Shown here: piece by piece, positions 54,275-61,539 of the stretch
Position numbering within the stretch: position 1 is the first letter of the stretch
Layout: every line of letters starts with the position of its first letter
From: Myroides odoratus
Lineage (GTDB): Bacteria > Bacteroidota > Bacteroidia > Flavobacteriales > Flavobacteriaceae
Direction of reading: 5' to 3'
Assembly (NCBI RefSeq): GCF_001549985.1
Contig: NZ_LROZ01000010.1
Location: 62,001-126,000 of the forward strand
DNA: 64,000 bases
Notes under the pieces: generated by a model
What the model was told of the DNA's origin: nothing
The model's database searches: none
The model's input: only the letters and a program-made list of their open reading frames with translations
Program-made: the position numbers and the translations under genes

Positions 54275-54426
54275 TCCGATGGCGCGGATTTGCAATCCGT
54301 GCCTTCACCTACCCATAAACAATACCTCAACTTCGATCTCATACTCTAAACCTGCATAATTACGAGCCGAACTGAAATAATACATTAAGTATCTAACGCA
54401 CGGATTGCAAATCCGCGCGATCGAGT
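54275..54426. mobile_element. REP-like element, copy 2 (152 bp)
   Basis: Same 21-bp terminal inverted repeats (54282-54302 and 54398-54418) and interior as copy 1, in the same orientation. It differs by two substitutions and short indels near both ends. The two copies form a direct repeat around the gene at 53762. Confidence 0.8.
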
Positions 54427-54849
54427 AAATCTGCCTCAATCTCACTCAATTACTACTTACTATGAACCCCATACCACTCACCAATCCCCTCAATTTTCTG
54501 TAAAATAATTGTTTTTTATACAAATAACATTCAGTTCATCCCCCATTTTATTGAGGTAAATGCTCATTACTTAAAAATAAGCATTATTTCGTATACTTTT
54601 CAACTATTACAAGTGCACCCTTAAAAAACAAGGAAGATAAATTGTAATTTACTAATCAAAATAAAGAAGGAATGAATTTATCCTCATTGCTTCTTATGAT
54701 TGGTGGTGTGTCCATAGTGACTCCATAGTGTGTCCATAGCTAGTCCAGTAAACCACGGCCTTTTGATAGACATGCAATAGATGCACAAGCGATTCACCCT
54801 ACTAACTTATATAAGCAAGTAGGCTATTTATAACGTAAAAATAAAAACA
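54427..54849. other. Intergenic region upstream of the DUF6266-like gene
   Basis: 423 bases without a gene that I can support. Mostly AT-rich; contains the 11-bp iterons listed separately at 54711-54750. Confidence 0.6.
54711..54750 (+). repeat. 11-bp iterons upstream of 54850
   Basis: TCCATAGTGAC, TCCATAGTGTG, TCCATAGCTAG and a partial TCCAGTAAACC are exact 11-base steps. The invariant TCCATAG falls once per helical turn, as in cooperative operator arrays. Confidence 0.6.
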
Positions 54850-55587
54850 ATGGCGAAAGTAGATCCAAAAGGAAACATCAGAGGCATCATCGGTCCTATA
54901 AGTACACGTGTACTCCATGGGGTCAACATTGTCCAAAGTAGAGGGACAAAACCAAAACAAACGGCCAATACCAAGAAAGCTGCGACTGCCTTTGGGTATG
55001 TTTCAAAGCACTGCAAAATTATCCGATTGGCAATTGGTGAAATTCTATACAAAAATCACGATGCTAATTTTTCTCGTCGCTTGACAGGTACAACGCTGCA
55101 ATTATTCAATAAAAACATGCAGATCCCTATAGAGCAACGCACTTTTCTCAACACATCGCTACAAGGACTCGTCGGTTTTGATCTGAATACAAACAGTCCG
55201 TTTGACACGTTTTGCACCTTACCCTTTCTCATACAAATTGCAGAGGGCAATAAAATAGTACTGCAACTTGACGCTTTTCTAGCTTCTGATTATTTTATAT
55301 TCCCTGAGTATACAACAGAAGCTACACTAGAGTTTTCTTTACTTCATCTAGCCTTGCCTTCAGGTATTAATACAGTAACTGAGACTTTTTCTATTCGCTT
55401 CACCCCGAACGAAAGGGTTCTAGCACAAGTTTGGGAAAAAACCCTCCCTACAAGTGCTAATTTTACTATTGTGATTGCTGAACTCAACTATTTTAAAACA
55501 GTAAATAAAAACAAGAAAATAAGCCTTAACAATAAAGAGTTTCATCCTAGTTGTATTGTTTATCTTGACAATGGGGTCTGGGAATGA
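54850..55587 (+). CDS. DUF6266-like protein
   Basis: 245 residues, no signal peptide. The N-terminus (GNIRGIIGPISTRVLHGVN then basic SRGTKPKQTANTKKAATAFG) resembles the 'G-x-x-G-x-x-S/G-x-V-G' start of DUF6266 proteins common in Bacteroidota. The rest is beta-rich (LQLFNKNMQIPIEQRTFLN, FSIRFTPNERVLAQVWEKT). Function unknown. It is preceded by tandem 11-bp iterons and follows the REP-flanked segment. Assignment by pattern only. Confidence 0.55.
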   Translation: MAKVDPKGNIRGIIGPISTRVLHGVNIVQSRGTKPKQTANTKKAATAFGYVSKHCKIIRLAIGEILYKNHDANFSRRLTGTTLQLFNKNMQIPIEQRTFLNTSLQGLVGFDLNTNSPFDTFCTLPFLIQIAEGNKIVLQLDAFLASDYFIFPEYTTEATLEFSLLHLALPSGINTVTETFSIRFTPNERVLAQVWEKTLPTSANFTIVIAELNYFKTVNKNKKISLNNKEFHPSCIVYLDNGVWE

Positions 55588-55633
55588 CATTCGCCCTACA
55601 CTCCATTTCCACTTTCCACTCTCCCCTTTCCAA

Positions 55634-55666
55634 ACAAAAAGGATGACTATTTGTCATCCTTTTTGT
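55634..55666. terminator. Bidirectional intrinsic terminator
   Basis: ACAAAAAGGATGAC / GTCATCCTTTTTGT with a 5-nt loop. It overlaps the last codons of the minus-strand gene at 55647 and lies downstream of the plus-strand gene ending at 55587. Confidence 0.8.
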
Positions 55667-57077
55667 TGTCTATTACTAGTTTGGACCAAATTTGAAAACT
55701 CAAATTCTCAACCAATTGAATCATGTCATCCATTGAACTATTAGCGAATACAATCACTCCTTCTTTTCGCTCTGGACTAAAGCTTATAAAATTGGAATAA
55801 GCAACATCAATACCACGATGAAAATATAGCGACTCTGATGGACTAAAAAAGTTCAAACGCCATCCTAAGCTAATCCAATCATCGGGTGTAATCATAGAGG
55901 TCGGCTTTTGCATCAGCGCTAACTCTGGATGTTTCGGATCAAAATACGCTTGAATATAGGTAGCCATGTCCTCTACCGTTGAATAGCCTTGCGTAGAGGG
56001 CAAGAAAATATCCATATAATTTGCCTTATTATCTAAACCTAAATCAATCTTGCCAATGGCACCTACTACTTTTGCGCGTTTCGGCTTAATCAAATGGGTG
56101 GAAGTTAAGTGATATTGATCAACAATATATGTTTGAAAAAGAGACGTATAAGGTTTATTGTATACACGAGCTAAAGCATCTCCCAATACACTACTCCCAA
56201 AAATAGAGAAACGACCTCTGACCTTCAAAGTATCTAATTCGATATCGTGTACTAAATAATTGGCAATAGACGCATTTCCTATAACAGGTTCTTTTCCTTT
56301 TTTATGCTTTTTATCAGCAACTAAATCCGCTCCAACTAACGTTATTTTGGGAAAGAAAGGCAGTAAAGCTGTTCCATTAGCTAAAGAGGAAAAAGAAAAG
56401 GATAAGGTATCTTTAAACGGTTCTGGATAGTAAGCATTAATATCCTCCCATACTTTCACCTTTCCTTGGACATCTGCTTGTGCTAAGATGGTATTGGTAA
56501 AAATAGAAGTAAAAGTTCCTAAACCAAATAATCCTTTCTTGTTATCGATATCGCGAATCAATTTAGCTTTCTTTTTCAACCCATAGAAATGCACCTGATC
56601 ATCTTTGATAATAGCTAGGGCTATTTCTCCTTGTTCGGGTAGATGATTGGCATTATCAAGAATAATATCTTCTAATGATTTTTCTGCTAATCCCTGTTTT
56701 AAATCCTCCTGATTGACATAATCTAAAATGCGAAACCCTACAATATTCGCTTCTTCATCAAAAGCGAAATTGACAATTGCGGTATCTTTTTCAAATTGGG
56801 TCTTAAACAAAGGTGTCTGATCGTCATTTACCCCGTAGTACTCAATGGTTACAATCGATCCTAAGTTTTGTTTCATCTCATCAAAAAAGGCCTCTACGGT
56901 ATTAAAAGGCACTCTACTTTGAAGAGATTCAGAAAAACGGTGATAAAATTTATCGTAATTGCTGGTGTTGTAATCTTCCATGAAGATTTCCATGACCTGC
57001 TCAACTCGATTCTGTGCTTGTACACTCAACAAACCTCCTAATAAACAAAAAAGCAATAGTAAACGCTTAATTATCAT
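55647..57077 (-). CDS. Beta-lactamase-fold protein, active site apparently lost
   Basis: 476 residues with signal peptide (MIIKRLLLLFCLLGGLLSVQ). An N-terminal DUF3887-like segment (EDYNTSNYDKFYHRFSESLQ) and a penicillin-binding/beta-lactamase-like domain (about 130-470). In active members SxxK lies in 'IGSxxKxFT'. Here the aligned text is LGTFTSIFTNTILA (about residue 189), so Ser and Lys are Thr and Ser. The Tyr of the YxN motif is replaced as well (GRFSIFGSSVLGDAL, about 287). HRG near 418 retains His. It looks like a pseudoenzyme or an altered-function paralogue, exported to the periplasm. Confidence 0.75.
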   Translation of the reverse strand: MIIKRLLLLFCLLGGLLSVQAQNRVEQVMEIFMEDYNTSNYDKFYHRFSESLQSRVPFNTVEAFFDEMKQNLGSIVTIEYYGVNDDQTPLFKTQFEKDTAIVNFAFDEEANIVGFRILDYVNQEDLKQGLAEKSLEDIILDNANHLPEQGEIALAIIKDDQVHFYGLKKKAKLIRDIDNKKGLFGLGTFTSIFTNTILAQADVQGKVKVWEDINAYYPEPFKDTLSFSFSSLANGTALLPFFPKITLVGADLVADKKHKKGKEPVIGNASIANYLVHDIELDTLKVRGRFSIFGSSVLGDALARVYNKPYTSLFQTYIVDQYHLTSTHLIKPKRAKVVGAIGKIDLGLDNKANYMDIFLPSTQGYSTVEDMATYIQAYFDPKHPELALMQKPTSMITPDDWISLGWRLNFFSPSESLYFHRGIDVAYSNFISFSPERKEGVIVFANSSMDDMIQLVENLSFQIWSKLVIDNKKDDK

Positions 57078-57304
57078 ATCTTTTTACTTTATAAAAACTA
57101 AAGGTAGTCATTTCGAAATGAAACCTTGATACTTTTAACAAAATGAAAGCTATTTTCACGATAATTATGAAATAGCACTTCGTTTTTTATTTGTATTTTT
57201 CATTATATCGCAAGTCGTTATACCTGTCATTTGAACTTCTGTCTTAGCCTTGCTTTCTACTCTAGGTTAACCTACTCTACTCCTGTATATTCCTTGCCTT
57301 CCTT

Positions 57305-58171
57305 TTAAGTAATCCACTGATTTTTTCTATACTGTTCGGGCGTCTGATTGGTAGCCTTCTTAAAAATAGTCACAAAATAAGACGCGTGTTCGAACCCGAG
57401 TTCATTGGCTATTTCACTGATAGAATGTGTCGTATAACTCAATAATCGCTTTGCCTCTAGTATAATGTGCTGCTTGATTAAATTTCCTGAAGTTTGCCCT
57501 AGAATATTACGGCAGATTTTATTCAGGTAATTCGTGCTAATATGCAGCATATCCGCATACTCAGAAGGCATTTTATGGGTTTTAAAATGCTGTTCAATCA
57601 AGTTTTGGTACTTCTGTATCTTTTCATGTACAGCATTATGTACTTTCACTGTATGTACAGGAATATACATACGGTCTAACTCAATCAGTAGGATATTCAA
57701 ATAAGAACGCAATACTTTTTGAGAGGCTTTTTTGTTCATTCTAAATTCATCCAACATCTGCCACAACAAGAACCTCATGCTTTTTATATGATCCTGAGGG
57801 ACGTGAAAAACAGTTTGATTTCCCTCATTAAAGTAAGGAAATTGATGCAATACATTGGTATTGTAACGCAAGGAAAAGAAATCGGTAGTGAAACCTATAA
57901 TGGTTCCTGTAGTTCCTTCTTGCAAGGTAATGGTGTTGATACAATTGGGCTTAATAATCAATACTTGAGCTGCTCCCAGACTAATCTTATCTTGGTCAAC
58001 AACGAGTTCCCCTCCCCCTTGTTCAATGCACAGTAGCAAATAAAAGGCATTGATATGCGGAGTGGCTAATACAGGGTACTTTTGAAGCAACCCTTCCAGG
58101 TTGTCCATCCAAAGATCATGTGTGGTATTGAATACGCCAATTGTGCAAACGGGTACTTTAGTCGCTTGCAT
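57305..58171 (-). CDS. AraC family transcriptional regulator
   Basis: 288 residues. A cupin-like sensor (1-165; ALYLLLC-type GGGELVVDQDKISLGAAQVL) precedes the double helix-turn-helix: MPSEYADMLHISTNYLNKIC and SISEIANELGFEHASYFVTI, ending TNQTPEQYRK. Ligand and targets unknown. Its -7 box is at 58230. It is upstream of the serine-hydrolase-like gene on the same strand, with 227 bases of AT-rich gap. Confidence 0.87.
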   Translation of the reverse strand: MQATKVPVCTIGVFNTTHDLWMDNLEGLLQKYPVLATPHINAFYLLLCIEQGGGELVVDQDKISLGAAQVLIIKPNCINTITLQEGTTGTIIGFTTDFFSLRYNTNVLHQFPYFNEGNQTVFHVPQDHIKSMRFLLWQMLDEFRMNKKASQKVLRSYLNILLIELDRMYIPVHTVKVHNAVHEKIQKYQNLIEQHFKTHKMPSEYADMLHISTNYLNKICRNILGQTSGNLIKQHIILEAKRLLSYTTHSISEIANELGFEHASYFVTIFKKATNQTPEQYRKNQWIT

Positions 58172-58229
58172 AATTTTATTTTTTCTTGTTTAACTTTCTC
58201 TCTCTGTTTTTGTCTGACTTACAACACAA

Positions 58230-58237
58230 CAAACCTA
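58230..58237 (-). promoter_or_regulatory. Bacteroidota -7 box
   Basis: Minus strand TAGGTTTG, perfect TAnnTTTG, 58 nt upstream of the AraC ATG at 58171. A TTG lies 24 nt further upstream (slightly long spacing). Confidence 0.5.
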
Positions 58238-58294
58238 GATTTAATCTCATTTGTCGAGTAACAAGCCACAAAAAACAGTTTTATTCACAGGTAT

Positions 58295-58672
58295 TCACAC
58301 CCATTCAGGAGGTTGAAAAACAGCATATATAAAATTACTTATCACTAAAGTATCCATATAATTGGGATACGGTATATTTTCTAAGATAATAGGATGCACT
58401 ACATCCGGATGATACGCCATGGATTGGCTAAATAAGGGCTGTACTTCCTTCGTTTTGAACATAGGAAGCGCTGTCTTTTTCTCTGAATCTTCTGATAATT
58501 CACTTTGGAGGTAACAACTTCCATAACACATGGGAATTGCATCAAAGCGATTGATACAGATATTTTCCGCAATATACCTTTGGTTGATATAAAAAGAGGT
58601 TAGGATCCAAAAACTCGAGGTATTTTGGTAGATAAAGGAAAGCAATATGAGAAGTAAAAGCTGCTTTTTCAT
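58295..58672 (-). CDS. Cys-containing membrane-associated protein paired with SCO
   Basis: 125 residues. N-terminal hydrophobic segment (MKKQLLLLILLSFIYQNTSS), then FYINQRYIAENICINRFDAI, MCYGSCYLQSEL (a CxxxC-type pair) and a hydrophobic C-terminus. It starts 2 nt after the SCO gene stop, so the two are coupled. The N-x-PMC-x-G-x-CYL pattern occurs in small Bacteroidota proteins encoded beside copper genes (from memory). A metal-relay or assembly role is inferred from context. Confidence 0.6.
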   Translation of the reverse strand: MKKQLLLLILLSFIYQNTSSFWILTSFYINQRYIAENICINRFDAIPMCYGSCYLQSELSEDSEKKTALPMFKTKEVQPLFSQSMAYHPDVVHPIILENIPYPNYMDTLVISNFIYAVFQPPEWV

Positions 58673-58674
58673 TT

Positions 58675-59295
58675 CTATCTATCTTCCTTCAACAATAGGT
58701 TTATATCCTGAATTAATCGATCCACATCAGCAGAATTAGTTCCATCATATACGCCGCGAATATGTTGTTTACCATCAATCAACAGAAATCCACCACTATG
58801 CGCATAGCCTCCTGGAGCATTGGTCTCCTGATACGCTTGCATAAAATAACTTTGGGCCAACTGATGCATGACCTGTTCTTTTCCGTAGAGGAAATGCCAT
58901 TTTAAAGCATCTACACCTAACGATTCACTGTATGCTTTTAAAACGGGAATGGTATCATTTTTTGGATCGATAGTATGCGATACAAAAAGCACTTTTTCTT
59001 CTGCTTGATACTGATCATATACCCTCTTCATCTCTACGTTCATCTTAGGACAAATGGTTGGACATTGTAGAAAAATAAAATCAGCGACATATATTTTTCC
59101 TGCCAAAGTTTCATTAGATACGACAAGACTATCCTGATTCATCAAAGAAAAAGCGGGAATCTGGTACTGCTTCTCTTTTACTGTTCCATCTGCTGTCACT
59201 TCTTCCGTAGCATGACCTAAATAAGGCAACTGCTCTGCTTTTTGAGAACATGCCATAAAAAAAGAAACAAAAAAGAAAAGGAAGATGGGCTTCAT
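58675..59295 (-). CDS. SCO1/SenC family copper/redox protein
   Basis: 206 residues. Lipoprotein-type N-terminus (MKPIFLFFFVSFFMACSQ), so it is likely tethered to the membrane. Thioredoxin-like fold with DFIFLQCPTICPKMNVEM, the CxxxC copper site, and the third ligand His in GGYAHSGGFLLIDG. SCO proteins insert copper into the CuA centre of cytochrome oxidase or act as thiol oxidoreductases. First gene of a pair with 58295. Confidence 0.88.
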   Translation of the reverse strand: MKPIFLFFFVSFFMACSQKAEQLPYLGHATEEVTADGTVKEKQYQIPAFSLMNQDSLVVSNETLAGKIYVADFIFLQCPTICPKMNVEMKRVYDQYQAEEKVLFVSHTIDPKNDTIPVLKAYSESLGVDALKWHFLYGKEQVMHQLAQSYFMQAYQETNAPGGYAHSGGFLLIDGKQHIRGVYDGTNSADVDRLIQDINLLLKEDR

Positions 59296-59299
59296 CCAA

Positions 59300-59307
59300 C
59301 AAAAGTA
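59300..59307 (-). promoter_or_regulatory. Possible -7 box at the SCO gene
   Basis: Minus strand TACTTTTG, perfect consensus, ending only 4 nt before the ATG at 59295. A start site here would give a leaderless or nearly leaderless message; it may also be a chance match. Confidence 0.25.
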
Positions 59308-59559
59308 CGAAAAATTACAAGAATCAGATCATAAAAAACACAAGAGCTTTGGATCTTTTATAATTCAAATTTTTGAACATAGAAACAACCATATTTTCAA
59401 ACAAACCGTTTTATTATTTAATTTTAATTACAATAACACATATTTTAATATATTTTATTTGATTTTAAACACAAATAATTCATTTAAATTCAAAGTCATT
59501 TTTTTAACTTGCACCGGTGATTCAGTTCGAATTCAAAGTAGAAAATTCTCTTTCTTGAA

Positions 59560-61527
59560 ATGATATTAAAACAACAAAATAATAGAACAATGCCCCATTC
59601 TTTTTTAAAAGCACAGTCTTCTGTTGCTGAAGAGTCCGCTCATTCGCACTCCTCTATACAAAGCAATGCCTCTGCCATCGCTCAACACTATATCCCAGGA
59701 ATCAATCAATTGGTTGACCTTACCTTTAGTATCGAAGGGAAAACCTTGACTTACTATCGCGATTTCGAACTCAAACAGAGCAGTCAAACGCATCATGAAT
59801 TTACAGCTTCATTTAGTCATGATTGTTTAGGAGGAAGAGAAACGCATGAAATGGAAGAATCTCAAAAACTCGTAGGCAAGCGCCTTTTAGTTTCCATGCA
59901 TTATAAGAACAACACCGATAAGCCGAGGCGTTATTTTGTAGGGGTCATTACGAGTGTGTCTTTTGAGCAAGCACACGGCAGTCAAGGATATCTTATTCTT
60001 AAAGGGTTTAGTCCAACAGTACTGCTAGATCAAGCGCCAAATATCCAAAGTTTTGGTGGTCAAAGTTCAGAGCCTTTACAAGGGGTTGTTCAACAACTAC
60101 TTGACCAGGGTTACCATCAACAAGAACAGTATAAATCTAGCATTCAACTCACCCATCCCAGGCAATTATCCTATAGTTGCCAGTACAATGAAACTCCTTA
60201 TAACTTTCTCACTCGCCTTGCTCACGCACAGGGAGAACATTTTTTTTATGACGGAGAAATTCTTCATTTTGGCAAAATTCCCACAGATGAAAAACCGATT
60301 CGATTGCTCTATGGGCGTGATGTGAGTCAGCTGGAGATTCGCCTACAAGCGCGTCATGTAAATCGCTTATTGTATGATTACAACAGCGTGAGTGATGAAA
60401 AACTAAGCACCAGTACGGATACGTCTTTAGTGCTAAAAGGCACCTTAGCTAAATCAACTTATATACAAGCTACACAAACGTTTACCACGCCTTCTCTTCA
60501 ACAAGCTCCTATAGCAGCAATGACCCATCAAGAGGTAGAACACGCTCAAAGAGGACTTATTGGCCGAGAAGGAATTCACGTTTTTGTTACGACTGGTAAT
60601 ACAACCATCCCCTTTTTGTATCCGGGTTGTAGGGTAGAAATACAGATGTTCCAACCGAACAAAAAGACAGCCCATTATTTTACGACCTTACTCATCACAG
60701 AGGTTCACCATCAGGTAGATGCTTTGGGGAAATATGAAGGTACATTTAAGGGGGTCGATGCACAAACGGAATCTATTCCACAAGCACATGTCCAATCCCC
60801 TTTAGTTGAGCAACAACTAGGCAGAGTCATCAGCAATAAAGATCCTCAAGGTAAAGGGCGCGTACAAGTGCAATTTGATTGGCAACGCAATAATCAAAGT
60901 ACTGCATTTATTCCTGTACTAAGTCAGCATGCAGGTAACAGCTCATTTGTTTCCGCTAATCGTGGGTTTGTCTTTATTCCAGAAGAAGGGGATCTAGTAC
61001 TGGTGAGTTTTATAGGCAATCATCCCGATCGTCCTTTTGTTTTAGGTAGTTTTTTCTATGGATCCACAGGCATAGGTGGCGGACATGAAAACCAAATCAA
61101 GAGTATCCGTACCCGAAGTGGACATACCCTTCGATTTACAGAAGACGAGTCTATTGAACTATTTGATGCAATAGGCAATCACGTTACCTTAGATACCAAA
61201 GCGAAAGACATCCTACTTACAGCTCCTGAAAATTTAATTTTAAACGCTAAGAATATTCATTTACATGCTAGTCAAAATATCCACGCCTTTGCCCAACAAC
61301 ATTTGTATTTGGAAGCCCAAGAAAATATAGATATTAAGGCCGCAAAACAGTATAATTTAACGGCTAGAGATAGCACAACATCCATCGTTTATACTGCTGC
61401 GTATCAAACACAAGATTATAGGTTAACGTGTGAAATCGGGCAGATGGAAGCTACCAAAGAAAATTTTCAATTCTTGTCCAATAAGGAAGTAGAAACAATA
61501 AGCAACAAAAGAGTCAAGTTGCTCTAA
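59560..61527 (+). CDS. VgrG-type spike protein
   Basis: 655 residues. The gp27-like part (about 45-390) holds LTYYRDFELKQSSQTHHEFT and YNETPYNFLTRLAHAQGEHFFYDG. The gp5-like OB domain begins LGRVISNKDPQGKGRVQVQF and holds GFVFIPEEGDLVLVSFIGNHPDRPFVLGS. The C-terminus is a beta-helix of repeated short strands (AKDILLTAPENLILNAKNIHL). This is the spike of a type VI or related contractile secretion system; Bacteroidota carry subtype iii. An ATG at 59590 is an alternative start. No other structural genes are in the window. The effector-like gene begins 12 nt after the stop. Confidence 0.88.
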   Translation: MILKQQNNRTMPHSFLKAQSSVAEESAHSHSSIQSNASAIAQHYIPGINQLVDLTFSIEGKTLTYYRDFELKQSSQTHHEFTASFSHDCLGGRETHEMEESQKLVGKRLLVSMHYKNNTDKPRRYFVGVITSVSFEQAHGSQGYLILKGFSPTVLLDQAPNIQSFGGQSSEPLQGVVQQLLDQGYHQQEQYKSSIQLTHPRQLSYSCQYNETPYNFLTRLAHAQGEHFFYDGEILHFGKIPTDEKPIRLLYGRDVSQLEIRLQARHVNRLLYDYNSVSDEKLSTSTDTSLVLKGTLAKSTYIQATQTFTTPSLQQAPIAAMTHQEVEHAQRGLIGREGIHVFVTTGNTTIPFLYPGCRVEIQMFQPNKKTAHYFTTLLITEVHHQVDALGKYEGTFKGVDAQTESIPQAHVQSPLVEQQLGRVISNKDPQGKGRVQVQFDWQRNNQSTAFIPVLSQHAGNSSFVSANRGFVFIPEEGDLVLVSFIGNHPDRPFVLGSFFYGSTGIGGGHENQIKSIRTRSGHTLRFTEDESIELFDAIGNHVTLDTKAKDILLTAPENLILNAKNIHLHASQNIHAFAQQHLYLEAQENIDIKAAKQYNLTARDSTTSIVYTAAYQTQDYRLTCEIGQMEATKENFQFLSNKEVETISNKRVKLL

Positions 61528-61539
61528 AAAAATTTCGGT

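Noticed and set aside
53585..54426. Rhs core or IS transposase fragment in the REP element interior
   Set aside because: YYFSSARNY looks slightly like an Rhs motif, but 26 residues are too few and no other Rhs signature follows.
53576..54440. CRISPR array
   Set aside because: Only two repeat units, far apart, with inverted-repeat ends and a gene between them; no spacers and no cas genes.
59293..59307. Leaderless mRNA for the SCO gene
   Set aside because: The -7 box is perfect but has no -33 partner at useful spacing, and in AT-rich DNA such octamers occur by chance. Kept only as a low-confidence site.
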